Shown: positions 8,417 through 15,549 of the stretch, one piece after another
Position numbering within the stretch: position 1 is the stretch's first letter
Layout of the letters: the number at the start of each line of letters is the position of its first letter
Source: Acidobacteriota bacterium
GTDB taxonomy: Bacteria > Acidobacteriota > Terriglobia > Terriglobales > SCQP01
DNA: 53,565 nucleotides
Reading direction: 5' to 3'
Assembly: GCA_027314025.1 (NCBI GenBank)
Contig: DAHVCP010000031.1
Location: 1-53,565 of the forward strand
The notes under the pieces: model-generated
Told to the model about the DNA's origin: nothing
The model's database searches: none
The model's input: only the letters and a program-made list of their open reading frames with translations
Position numbers and translations under genes: made by a program

Positions 8417-9137
8417 GATTCAATCTCCCTATTCTGGGCGCAACATGCGCCCTGGCCATGGATGCTTGCATTCCGGGCCCGGTTCAACCGCTGCAAGTGT
8501 AGCAAGAATCTCGTGCCTGTTCCGCCGCCGATCGCCTGGATCAGATAGGAATTGCAATAACGCCCTTTAGGGCATCGCCCGAATCGCCGCTTGCGCCAAC
8601 GCCGTTCTCCGCCGGACTCGCCCGATCGCGATCATCGGGGGCGTTGGCGAGGCCGCCGCGTCCGCTTGGCGGCGGCGGGTTGGTCAAGGCGAGGGCGGCA
8701 TGGAGGGCGTGGCGGCGGCCATCGGCCGCGTAGGCCGGGGCGGCCGCTTCCGTGCGGGCCGTGCGGGCGCAAAGGGACGCAAGGCCCGGGCTATGATTAT
8801 GATTAGGCTTACGCAGCCGATGATGCGTATCCGCTCGCTCAATTCACAATCAGCTGGTCGCCGGTTCGACCCCCGGCCGTCGGCTCCTGGTCCGCAAGCC
8901 CTTGCCCCAAGCTGGCCCGCACCGCAGTCTCACATTCCGGGAATGTCGCTGCGGCGGCGCGCTTAGCCGCCCAGCGGAGCCGTCCCTGCCACCAACCGCC
9001 CTTGCCGGCCGCCGCGGGCGCCAATGGCGGGTGGCGTATGCGGAAGCTTTCGCCCGGCGCGCGGTTATTAGCCGCAAGCGTCCGCCGGCATCCATCCCGG
9101 ATTCCCCGGCTGGGGCGCAGCGTGGCGGCAGAGAAGC
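8417..9137. other. Non-coding stretch with tRNA-Thr remnant
   Basis: No gene is supported in these 721 bases; open frames are short and Arg/Gly-rich. The only recognisable feature is the tRNA-Thr 3'-half copy at 8848-8887. The upstream side of the AhpD-like operon and of the ferric-reductase-like gene must also lie here, but no clear promoter hexamers stand out. Confidence 0.5.
8848..8887 (+). pseudogene. Degenerate copy of tRNA-Thr 3' half
   Basis: It matches bases 4804-4842 of the tRNA-Thr gene (anticodon 3' stem, variable loop, T arm, acceptor 3' strand) except A to T at 8855 and one extra C in the T stem. No 5' half precedes it, so it cannot be a tRNA. It is best explained as an old attachment-site copy. 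Confidence 0.7.
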
Positions 9138-9734
9138 ATGAGCGCCATTGGGTTGTCGGCAGACGTCGCGCAAGTGGCGATCACGCTGCTCACCGCCAAT
9201 ATCTTGCTGGGCCTGCTCATCTCCGCTCGCTACAGCCCGGTGCGCTATTGGCCGCACCGCAAGATCAACATCTTCTGGATCCACAACCAGACCGGGCTGG
9301 CGGCGCTGTGCCTCTCCGTTTTGCACCCCGCGCTCCTGCTGTTGGCCACGCGGGTGAAGTTTCGCGTTTTGGATGTGGTGTTTCCCGCCTGGTCGCCACA
9401 GCAGCCGACGGTCAATATGATCGGCGCGGCCGCGCTCTATATGCTCGCCTTCGTGCTGGTCACCTCGTATTACCGCGTGCAGATCGGCCGCCGCATCTGG
9501 AAGGCGCTGCACTTCACCACTTACGCCGTAGCCGGCTGCGCGTTCGTGCATGGCATCCTCGCGAACCCGCACCTGAACGCCGCGCCCGTCAACTATCTCG
9601 ACGGAGGAAAAGTCTACATCGAGATTTGCCTGCTGATCGTCCTGGCGGCGATTATGCTGCGCGTGCGATACGGGCGCGCCAAAGCGCGGCGCAGCCGCAT
9701 CGCCGCCGCAAGCGTGCCGGAAGCCGGCGTATAG
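9138..9734 (+). CDS. Ferric reductase-like transmembrane protein
   Basis: A 198-residue integral membrane protein with about five helices. It resembles the heme-binding ferric-reductase-like domain also found in MsrQ and NOX proteins. His residues suited to heme b ligation sit in WIHNQTGLAALCLSVLHPAL and in WKALHFTTYAVAGCAFVHGI, two per helix pair as expected. No FAD/NAD domain follows, so it would need a separate partner. No neighbour belongs obviously to it; it lies between the tRNA-Thr island scar and the tRNA(CAU) element. Confidence 0.78.
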   Translation: MSAIGLSADVAQVAITLLTANILLGLLISARYSPVRYWPHRKINIFWIHNQTGLAALCLSVLHPALLLLATRVKFRVLDVVFPAWSPQQPTVNMIGAAALYMLAFVLVTSYYRVQIGRRIWKALHFTTYAVAGCAFVHGILANPHLNAAPVNYLDGGKVYIEICLLIVLAAIMLRVRYGRAKARRSRIAAASVPEAGV

Positions 9735-9844
9735 GGCCGCCGACAGCGGCCGCGGCTGCCCGCGGCGGACGCCCGCACGTGCACAACCCATGTCCAGATT
9801 GCCGCAACCGGAGGCGAACGGCCTGCGGTGCGCACGCCGGTCCG

Positions 9845-9917
9845 TGGGGCCGGTTGGATTCGAACCAACAGCCAACGAATTATGAGTTCGCTGCTCTGAC
9901 CGTTGAGCTACGGCCCC
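9845..9917 (-). tRNA. tRNA with CAU anticodon (Met or Ile2)
   Basis: Full cloverleaf of 73 bases on the minus strand. The acceptor GGGGCCG pairs with CGGCCCC, the discriminator is A, and CCA is not encoded. The anticodon stem GCGAA/TTCGT closes the loop CTCATAA, giving CAT. It is not the initiator type. Elongator Met and lysidine-modified Ile2 both carry CAU, and I cannot separate them by sequence alone. It is the attachment site of the element to its right; its 5' end abuts element DNA. Confidence 0.92.
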
Positions 9918-9918
9918 G
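9879..9918. repeat. attL core, 40-bp direct repeat
   Basis: It covers the 5' half of the tRNA(CAU) gene from the anticodon loop to one base past the 5' end. It is identical over all 40 bases to 19310-19349, and the match ends sharply on both sides. The offset of 9431 bases is the element length. Confidence 0.92.
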
Positions 9919-9931
9919 TAATCCGCCTAAC

Positions 9932-11137
9932 TCATTGAACAGGCGGAACTCGCGTGGATATTGCGGGCTGCGCTTCCGGCTCGCCGAAATCGCCGGTGCC
10001 ACTTCTGGTGCCACTTTGTACACCGGCGAAGCCCACCAGCTGCTCCACCGCTCCCGCCTCATGGGCCGGGCTTAGGTGGGCGTACCGGCACGTCATTTGG
10101 ATCGTCCGGTGGCCCATGAGTTCCTGCACCGTGCGCAAATCCACCCCCGCCATGATAAGACGGCTTGCGAAGGTGTGGCGCAGGCAATGCCAGGTGAAGT
10201 CCGGGATCGCGGCCTTGGCCACCGCCGCCTCGAACCAGTTCCGGGGCCTGCGGCGCGGCTGGCCCTTGTACCGGCTCTTGGCAGTGTCCGCGTTGACGAT
10301 CACCCATTCGGAGTCCCCGGCCATCGCCTTCAGCCGCAGCAGGGCCTGAACGGCGGCGCTGTTGAGGCGGGCGTAGTGGGGGCGGCCGTTCTTCGCCCGG
10401 CCAATGATCGCCTGGCTCCGCTCCCAGTCAATGTCGGCCCAGCGGAGCCCGTACTGGTTGCTCATGCGCAGCCCGGTATGGAGGGCCAAATCCAGTTCCG
10501 GCTCATGGCCCGGCCAATCGGCGCGGATCACGGCCCGAAGCCGGGTTTCTTCCTCGGGCGTCAAATACCGCACCCGTGCATTGTCCGGCTGCCGCCGGCG
10601 GACCAGTCGCGCCGGATTCGCCTGCACCTTGCCGTTGGCCAGCCCCAGCCGGTAGGCGAGGCTCAGGAACGCCTGGTGGCAGTTCACCGTGGCGGTGGAC
10701 CACTCCCGTTCCGCCGCCAGCTTGGACAGCCCTTGCTCGATGCGCTGGGGCGTCAAGGCGCTGGCCGCAAGGGAGCCAAACTCGGCCAGCAGCGCCGGGT
10801 AGCGGGAATCCGTGGCGATGCCAGACCCCTTGGCCGCCAGGCGCTGGGTGGAGTAGTGCGCCCGCACATGCTCCGCCGCCATGCCCAGCAACGTTCCCAC
10901 CGTGACCGCCTTGCGGCGGATCGTCTCCGGCAGCTTCACGCCGCGCCGGCGTTCGTCCCGCCGCCGGTCCAGCAGCGCCAGCGCCATGCCCCGCGTTCCG
11001 GCCTTCTCCCGCCGCCGACGCCCGGCGCAGTCCCGGTACGAAACCCACCAGACGCCGCTGCCCTTCACCTTCTCGTAAATCCCCCGCACCTTGGGAGGTT
11101 TGCGCCGCCGCGCCGTTGCCGTGGGTTGTTCGGTCAT
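9932..11137 (-). CDS. int: Tyrosine recombinase (integrase) of the element
   Basis: A 401-residue site-specific recombinase that joins and excises the element at the tRNA(CAU) site. An N-terminal arm-binding region (WWVSYRDCAGRRRREKAGTR) is followed by a core-binding SAM-like domain at residues ~75-165 and the catalytic domain. Catalytic residues are Arg in LHTGLRMSNQYGLRW, His and Arg in WHCLRHTFASRL, His in LMGHRTIQMT and the nucleophile Tyr in CRYAHLS. The start is the ATG at 11137, overlapping the previous stop by ATGA; longer starts would overlap the upstream gene. The C-terminal tail reads SGTRSGT because the gene overlaps an arm-type DNA repeat (9995-10022). The gene ends 14 bases before the att core. 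Confidence 0.95.
   Translation of the reverse strand: MTEQPTATARRRKPPKVRGIYEKVKGSGVWWVSYRDCAGRRRREKAGTRGMALALLDRRRDERRRGVKLPETIRRKAVTVGTLLGMAAEHVRAHYSTQRLAAKGSGIATDSRYPALLAEFGSLAASALTPQRIEQGLSKLAAEREWSTATVNCHQAFLSLAYRLGLANGKVQANPARLVRRRQPDNARVRYLTPEEETRLRAVIRADWPGHEPELDLALHTGLRMSNQYGLRWADIDWERSQAIIGRAKNGRPHYARLNSAAVQALLRLKAMAGDSEWVIVNADTAKSRYKGQPRRRPRNWFEAAVAKAAIPDFTWHCLRHTFASRLIMAGVDLRTVQELMGHRTIQMTCRYAHLSPAHEAGAVEQLVGFAGVQSGTRSGTGDFGEPEAQPAISTRVPPVQ
9995..10022. repeat. Left arm-type repeat
   Basis: A 28-bp sequence with two GGTGCCAC octamers spaced 12 bases apart, followed by TTTGTACA. It recurs with one mismatch at 19159-19186 near the other end, in the same orientation. It lies within the integrase coding end. 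The position near each att core suggests integrase arm-binding sites. Confidence 0.65.
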
Positions 11138-11331
11138 TCGGAGCCGCCGTTCCTTCGCGCCTGCCATAGAGGCCGCATCTGCCGTCTCCGCTGCGCCGGC
11201 GTGAGCGCGTCCCACCGGGCCCGCACCGCATCCCTGGCGATTTGCCGCCGCCGCTCCGGGCTTAACGCCTCGGCCCGCGCCGCGCCGCCCTTGCGCCCCA
11301 TCGCCGCCGCCGCCTTGGAGAGATCGTTCAT
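11134..11331 (-). CDS. Small basic KGG-type protein, coupled to integrase
   Basis: A 65-residue, very basic protein with MGRKGGAARAEALSPERRRQ followed by a short repeat-like helix (IARDAVRARWDALTPAQRRR). Similar small GRKGG...SPERR proteins occur in many bacteria, often without known function. The two SPERR/TPAQR helices look like a tiny DNA- or RNA-binding unit. Its stop overlaps the integrase start (ATGA), so the two are made together, which suggests a role in recombination or control such as a directionality or accessory factor. The ATG is only seven bases from a candidate -10 box, so the message may be leaderless. Confidence 0.75.
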   Translation of the reverse strand: MNDLSKAAAAMGRKGGAARAEALSPERRRQIARDAVRARWDALTPAQRRRQMRPLWQARRNGGSE

Positions 11332-11337
11332 GCTCTT

Positions 11338-11366
11338 AATTTACTTGACGCCAGGTATATTGTCAA
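11338..11366 (-). promoter_or_regulatory. Leftward promoter for the int operon (leaderless)
   Basis: On the minus strand: -35 TTGACA (11366-11361), 17-base spacer, -10 TAAATT (11343-11338). The next six bases end directly at the ATG of the KGG-type gene (11331), so transcription would begin at or beside the A of the start codon. No ribosome binding site can fit. It interleaves with the rightward promoter at 11345-11373. Confidence 0.7.
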
Positions 11367-11373
11367 GCATAAT
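11345..11373 (+). promoter_or_regulatory. Rightward promoter for the element operon
   Basis: -35 TTGACG (11345-11350), exact 17-base spacer, -10 CATAAT (11368-11373); expected start near 11380, 80 bases before the first gene. The TTGAC and GTCAA at 11345-11349 and 11362-11366 form an inverted repeat shared by both promoters, a natural operator position. Confidence 0.72.
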
Positions 11374-11459
11374 GTGAATGGCGCGGCAAGGCCCCGGCCA
11401 GCTACCGGGGCCGATGGGGCGGCATCCCACCGCCCCGCCGCGCGCACTAGGGAGGTGCG

Positions 11460-11897
11460 ATGGCGGCCAAGACGAAAGCGAAACCAGGCGGAACGCCGCC
11501 CCTGGCGGTTCGTGGGCCGCGCCCGAACAAGGCCGCCGCGCCGCCGGGGCAAAACGCCGGGGTGAGCGCCGCGCGGCCGCACCCGCTGGCCGCCGCCTGG
11601 GACGCCGCGTGGCGGCGCATCGAGCCGGGCCTGTTCGGCTTTGACGCCGAGCGCCGCGCGCAGATTGAGCTGGCCGCCTGCCGCGCCTGGTACGAGGCGC
11701 AGGGCCGCAAGCTGGCGCAGCAGCTCACCCGCCCCGGCAGGCGCGGGCCTGACGCCGCGGCCGATGCAACCTTGCGGCGCGAATTACTGGCCGGGCAGGG
11801 CCTACGGAAGGCCGCGCGGGCGATGTTCCCGCAGCAGTGGCCGGAAGCCGGCCGCGAGAAGCTCAGGAATCGCCTGCGGCGGTGGAACCAAAAGTAA
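11460..11897 (+). CDS. Hypothetical protein, first gene of the element operon
   Basis: A 145-residue basic protein. The first ~45 residues are Pro/Ala/Lys-rich and probably disordered. The rest is helical: AAWDAAWRRIEPGLFGFDAE, AQIELAACRAWYEAQGRKLA, and a C-terminal part LLAGQGLRKAARAMFPQQWP followed by a basic helix, which may be a DNA-binding HTH. The start has a GGGAGGTGCG ribosome site. As first product of the rightward promoter it could be a regulator or replication partner, but no family is recognised. Confidence 0.7.
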   Translation: MAAKTKAKPGGTPPLAVRGPRPNKAAAPPGQNAGVSAARPHPLAAAWDAAWRRIEPGLFGFDAERRAQIELAACRAWYEAQGRKLAQQLTRPGRRGPDAAADATLRRELLAGQGLRKAARAMFPQQWPEAGREKLRNRLRRWNQK

Positions 11898-11966
11898 CTC
11901 GCGGCTGTAACATCGCCAAGAAAAAATCCCCTGTTGCGCCCGGTGGTGGCGGCTCACGATGGCCGC

Positions 11967-12260
11967 ATGAGCTTCACGGATGCCGATGTTGACCGTCTGG
12001 CCGCGGCGTTGGCCGCGCGCTTGCGGGCGCTGCCGCCGGAGCCGGCACTGCTCTCTCGCCGCGACGCGGCGAGATACCTGGGGGTGGGCGCGCGCACGGT
12101 GGACTCACTGATCTATCGCGGCGACCTGCGGACGCGGTTAATCGGCGGTCGGCGGCTGGTGCCGCTGTCAGAGCTGCGGCGTTTCGCCGCGGCGGATCAC
12201 CCTGGTGCAATCTCGCCGCGTCGCGTCCCCGCCGGCGCGCCGGAGGCGGTGGCCGAGTGA
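11967..12260 (+). CDS. Excisionase-family HTH DNA-binding protein
   Basis: A 97-residue protein with the MerR-like winged helix of excisionase/AlpA-type proteins: LLSRRDAARYLGVGARTVDS, then LIYRGDLRTRLIGGRRLVPL and SELRRF. The HTH sits at residues ~40-85 after a helical N-terminus. It probably bends DNA at the att region or controls element genes. A TTG at 11934 would lengthen it by 11 residues; I chose the ATG at 11967. Its stop overlaps the GTG of the primase gene (GTGA). In satellites such a protein (AlpA/Xis type) commonly precedes the primase. Confidence 0.85.
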   Translation: MSFTDADVDRLAAALAARLRALPPEPALLSRRDAARYLGVGARTVDSLIYRGDLRTRLIGGRRLVPLSELRRFAAADHPGAISPRRVPAGAPEAVAE

Positions 12261-14698
12261 CCGCCGCCGAGGTAGCCGCCGCCCTGCGAATCCCGCCGGA
12301 CCTGCTGGCCGACGAGGGCTGGCGCGACGCCGCCGATGCCGAGGTGCGGGCGACGCTGGGCTACCACGGCCATCGCGGCTGCGACCTGTCGGGCATCCTG
12401 CTGCCGATACGCCATCCGCGCACCGGCGAGCGGCTGGGCGACCTGTGCCGCGTGGCGCATCCGCCGACCGGGGCGCCGCGCTACCTCCAGCCGCAGGCGT
12501 GCCGCTGGCTGTACATACCGCCCGTGCCCGGCGAGTGGCTGGATGATTTGGCCGTGCCGGGGGTGGTGGTGGAAGGCCCCAAGTCCGCGTTGGCGCTGCT
12601 GGCGCTGGCGCAGCGGCATGACCGCCGCCTGGTGCCGATAGCCTGCGGCGGCTGCTGGGGCTGGCGGCGGAATGACGGCTTCCGCGACCTGCCCAATGGT
12701 GGCCATGAGCCGCGGTCCTCACCATCGCCGTCTCTGGATTGGATCGCCTGGCCGGGCCGCGATGCGATCATCGCCTTGGATGGCGATAGCCGTGCCAACC
12801 CGAAGGTGGCCGCGGCCCTGCGGGCGCTGGCGGGCGAGTTGGCCGGGCGCGGAGCGAATGTGCGGGTGGTGGCGATTCCGGCGGTGGCGGGCGACAAGGC
12901 CGGGCCGGATGACGTGCTGGCGGCGTGCGGCGATGACGCCGCATTGGCTATGCTGGACGCGGCGCGTTCATGGCCGGAGTGCGCGGCGGCGCAGGCTGAG
13001 GCGGCGGTAGGAGCGCTGGAGGCGGCCGATAAGGACGCGCGGCGCGCGGCGGAGCCGCCGACGGCGGAGATTGCCGCGGTGGCGGACCCCGCGCTGCGGG
13101 CGCGATTCATCGGGAGGATAGCGGCGCTGAAAATCCCCGGCGTGACCAAAGCCGATTTGGAGGGGCAGGTAGCCGCCGGACTGGCTGCGGCGGCGGAGCG
13201 GCGGGCCCAAGCTGCGGAGGCGGCGCGCGTGGGACGGCTACTGGGCATGGCCGTGGACCCGGCGGCGTTGGTGGTCGACCTGGAGGTGTATTTTTCGCGG
13301 CGGGCGCATCTGCCAGGCGGCGGCGCAGTCACGCTGGCGCTGTGGGCGATGCTGACCCATTGCATCGCCCCGTTCTCCACCGCGCCGTACCTGTGCTTGG
13401 AGTCGGCGCTGCCGGACTGCGGCAAGTCCACCGTGCTGGATTTGTTGGAGGGCGTCTGCGCTCGCGCCGAACAATGCTCCGGCCTGACGCGCGCCGTGCT
13501 GGTGCGGACCATCGAGGCGAACCATCCGACGGTCTTGCTGGACCAGGGCGAGTGGCTCCGCGATAAAAAGGACGAAACCGGAATCATGGGCGTCCTGCTG
13601 GCGGGGTATCGCCGCGGCAAGCCATATCGGTGCGTAGAGGGTGAGTCGCGCGAGCTGGCTACCTTCGACACCTTCGGGCCGAAGGCGTTTTGCGCCGTGG
13701 GCGGCCTGACCGGGGCGCTGTTGTCCCGCTGCCTGGTGCTGCATATGGAGCGGCTACCCGCCGGGGTTGAACTGGAATCCGCTGAGCCGGAGGATTTGGT
13801 GGCGGTGGCCGCGCCGCTTAAGGAACGCATTGAGGCGTTTGCGTTGCAGGCGGCGCAGGCAATCGAGGCCGTAAAGGCCAGCCGTCCCAAGGGCGGCCAT
13901 TGGCCCCAGTTCACCACCCGCGAACGGCAACTATGGACGCCGCCGCTGACCATCGCCAGGGTGTGCGGGCCGGAAACGGAACGCCGGGCCGTGGCGGCCG
14001 CGGAAGAGCTATCCGGGCGCAAAGCCGAGGCCGCGGCCGAAAACCCCAGGGTCGCAAAGACCGTGGCGCTGGCGGAGGTATTGTCGGCCTGGCCGGCCGA
14101 GAAGTTCTCGCCCGGCGACCTGGTAGCAGCCCTGGCGGAAACCGAGGCGTGGGGCGAGGCGCTGGGCGAAAAATTGAAAAAGGACGATACCCGGAAGGCC
14201 GCCGCCAACCTGATTGGCCACTTCGTCAGGGACTTCCGCCTGCTGTCCCGCGAGCGCCCGCACGGCAAAACCTTGTACTCGACCGCCGAGGCGCTGGCCA
14301 AAGCAACGCAGCACCTACCCCGCACCCCCAAAACATCTGCGGCATCTGCGGCACCTGCGGCGGAGCCGCCAAAATCAAGGGGTTCGCAAGCCGCAGATGC
14401 CCCGAAACCATCTGCGGCACCCCCACCGCCATCTGCGGCAACGCCGAGCGCCGCCAACGGCCAAGGTAACCATGCCGCAGATCACCGACCACCTGCCGCA
14501 GATGCCGAACGGGATTTTGGCCGATCTGCGGCTTCGGAACCCCGCGCCAATCGCGGGGTTGCCGCAGGTGCCGCAGATGCCGCAGATGAAACGGGGGTGG
14601 ACGCCGACACAACGTCCGGCCCGATGCGCGAGCCCGGCGAGGATGACCCCGGGCTGTGGCAGCCGGGGCCGCAGACCGAATGGGGGTCTGACTTATGA
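12257..14698 (+). CDS. Primase-helicase with Toprim-like and P-loop domains
   Basis: An 813-residue replication protein. Residues ~1-235 form a DUF3854/Toprim-like part: a CHC2-like lead-in, VVVEGPKSALALLALA with the Toprim Glu, AIIALDGDS with the Asp pair, and KAGPDDVLAA. A helical linker follows. Residues ~330-520 are a DUF3631-like P-loop helicase: LESALPDCGKSTVLDLLEG is Walker A, TVLLDQGEWL the Walker B region, and FDTFGPKAFCAVGG a sensor-like block. The last ~110 residues are Ala/Pro/Asp-rich low complexity, because this DNA consists of 10-bp iterons (14334-14588). It starts at a GTG overlapping the previous stop. It is expected to prime and unwind at the element's own origin. Confidence 0.88.
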   Translation: MTAAEVAAALRIPPDLLADEGWRDAADAEVRATLGYHGHRGCDLSGILLPIRHPRTGERLGDLCRVAHPPTGAPRYLQPQACRWLYIPPVPGEWLDDLAVPGVVVEGPKSALALLALAQRHDRRLVPIACGGCWGWRRNDGFRDLPNGGHEPRSSPSPSLDWIAWPGRDAIIALDGDSRANPKVAAALRALAGELAGRGANVRVVAIPAVAGDKAGPDDVLAACGDDAALAMLDAARSWPECAAAQAEAAVGALEAADKDARRAAEPPTAEIAAVADPALRARFIGRIAALKIPGVTKADLEGQVAAGLAAAAERRAQAAEAARVGRLLGMAVDPAALVVDLEVYFSRRAHLPGGGAVTLALWAMLTHCIAPFSTAPYLCLESALPDCGKSTVLDLLEGVCARAEQCSGLTRAVLVRTIEANHPTVLLDQGEWLRDKKDETGIMGVLLAGYRRGKPYRCVEGESRELATFDTFGPKAFCAVGGLTGALLSRCLVLHMERLPAGVELESAEPEDLVAVAAPLKERIEAFALQAAQAIEAVKASRPKGGHWPQFTTRERQLWTPPLTIARVCGPETERRAVAAAEELSGRKAEAAAENPRVAKTVALAEVLSAWPAEKFSPGDLVAALAETEAWGEALGEKLKKDDTRKAAANLIGHFVRDFRLLSRERPHGKTLYSTAEALAKATQHLPRTPKTSAASAAPAAEPPKSRGSQAADAPKPSAAPPPPSAATPSAANGQGNHAADHRPPAADAERDFGRSAASEPRANRGVAAGAADAADETGVDADTTSGPMREPGEDDPGLWQPGPQTEWGSDL
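14334..14588. repeat. Iteron cluster, candidate replication origin
   Basis: The 10-mer GCCGCAGATG or its complement CATCTGCGGC occurs eight times exactly (starts 14334, 14343, 14390, 14409, 14430, 14495, 14570, 14579). Four more copies have one mismatch (14352, 14474, 14523, 14561). All lie in 255 bases, in both orientations, at the 3' end of the primase-helicase gene. The encoded protein there is low-complexity, so the DNA appears to be the selected feature. Confidence 0.75.
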
Positions 14699-15231
14699 CC
14701 GCGGCGACCGCATCCCAACTGCTGGCCGAGGTCCAACGCCTGGGCGGGCGGCTGGTGCCAAAGCCGCCTGACGGCTTGACCGTCCGGCTACCGGCCCCGC
14801 CGTCGCCGGAACTGTTGGCCAGCCTGCGCCAGGCTAAGCCGGAGATTTTGCGTTTATTGACCGCCGAGCCGCCTTACGAGCCGTGCCCGGCCGGCCACCC
14901 CGCCTACTGGTGGCGGTTGGCCGAGGGCGACCCGTGGCGTTGCGGGCGCTGTGAGCCGGATCCCCGCGCGGCCCGGTGGGCGGGCGTGACCCTGGCCGTC
15001 TTGGGCGACCGCGAGATTGTCCTGCACGCCCCCACCCGCGATCTGCCGACACCCTGCGAATGGGTCCAGACTCCGGCGGGAGCGGCGAACTTGATCTGCT
15101 ACACCCCGGACGGTGGCGAGGGCCTTTGCCGGTTGTTTCAGCCGCGGCCCGGCCAAAGCCCGTTCGTTTGGGTTCCGGCTGGCAAAATCATTGGCGAGGC
15201 CGACTGGTGCGGCTGCCGGAGGCCGGCATGA
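14695..15231 (+). CDS. Zinc-ribbon protein with TubC-like N-terminus
   Basis: A 178-residue protein. The first ~57 residues (SQLLAEVQRLGGRLVPKPPD and following, ending in ILRLLTAE) resemble the small TubC-type docking fold that also occurs in phage primase-linked proteins. Then come possible zinc ligands in CPAGHPAYWW and WRCGRCEPD, and a final beta-rich part ending EADWCGCRRPA. It overlaps the primase stop (ATGA) and the next start (ATGA), so it is translated with both. It probably assists the primase; no enzyme motif is visible. Confidence 0.75.
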   Translation: MTAATASQLLAEVQRLGGRLVPKPPDGLTVRLPAPPSPELLASLRQAKPEILRLLTAEPPYEPCPAGHPAYWWRLAEGDPWRCGRCEPDPRAARWAGVTLAVLGDREIVLHAPTRDLPTPCEWVQTPAGAANLICYTPDGGEGLCRLFQPRPGQSPFVWVPAGKIIGEADWCGCRRPA

Positions 15232-15473
15232 AAAGCCGCCCGCCCGACTTCGCCGCTGCCTTACTCACCGCCGCGCCCTGGTGCGGCCCGATCACGCCCT
15301 GCCCCGCCTGCCACCGGCCGCGGATTTACAGCTTCCGCCACAGCCGCGCGATTTGCCCCCGTTGCGACCTTGGCCGCGGGCCGGAGCGGAGGGTCAGTGG
15401 CGTTAACCGTCTTCCGCCGCCGAGGCGCGGCGGACGCCGCCCAAAAGGAGGAGCTGATGATGCCAATTTGTAG
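15228..15473 (+). CDS. Small zinc-finger protein
   Basis: An 81-residue protein with one clear four-Cys zinc ribbon, TPCPACHRPRIYSFRHSRAI then CPRC. The tail is basic (LPPPRRGGRRPKGG). The start ATG overlaps the previous stop. It was part of a longer overlapping frame from 14976, which has no support. It is likely a nucleic-acid-binding helper in the element operon; function unknown. Confidence 0.65.
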   Translation: MKSRPPDFAAALLTAAPWCGPITPCPACHRPRIYSFRHSRAICPRCDLGRGPERRVSGVNRLPPPRRGGRRPKGGADDANL

Positions 15474-15540
15474 CGCCGTCCTGCTTGCCGTCGCCGGCTT
15501 TTGCTTCGTCAAAGCCGTTTTGTCCGCCCGTCCACGATAG
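15457..15540 (+). CDS. Possible 27-residue hydrophobic peptide
   Basis: A short frame with a very strong ribosome site (AAAGGAGGAG at 15444-15453) placed three bases before ATGATG. The product (MMPICSAVLLAVAGFCFVKA, then VLSARPR) is one hydrophobic helix with a basic end, like small membrane peptides or toxins. It overlaps the end of the zinc-finger gene and stops 9 bases before the next start. The strong ribosome site could instead belong to nothing else nearby, because the next gene has its own AGGAG at 15539. Confidence 0.5.
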   Translation: MMPICSAVLLAVAGFCFVKAVLSARPR

Positions 15541-15549
15541 GAGTCAGCC

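Larger units (their letters stand above)
4844..8887. mobile_element. Putative decayed genomic island at tRNA-Thr
   Basis: A 4.04-kb segment lies between the tRNA-Thr gene and an imperfect second copy of that gene's 3' half (8848-8887; one substitution and one extra C over about 40 bases). Such a repeat is what a tyrosine-recombinase integration into a tRNA 3' end leaves. Inside are four metabolic or envelope genes and long non-coding stretches, but no integrase. It may be an old, decayed island, or the fragment may be a chance partial tRNA duplication. The boundaries are inferred only from the repeat. Confidence 0.4.

Noticed and set aside
8848-8887. A second functional tRNA-Thr
   Set aside because: Only the 3' half exists, with an extra base in the T stem.
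10076-11377. 433-residue plus-strand frame opposite the integrase
   Set aside because: High-GC antisense shadow; the integrase has all catalytic motifs and an ATGA-coupled start.
12481-14457. 658-residue minus-strand frame opposite the primase-helicase
   Set aside because: Ser/Ala-rich shadow without motifs; the plus strand has Toprim and Walker motifs.
14334-14588. CRISPR-like array
   Set aside because: Repeats are 10 bp, irregularly spaced, in both orientations, inside a coding frame, and no cas gene is present.
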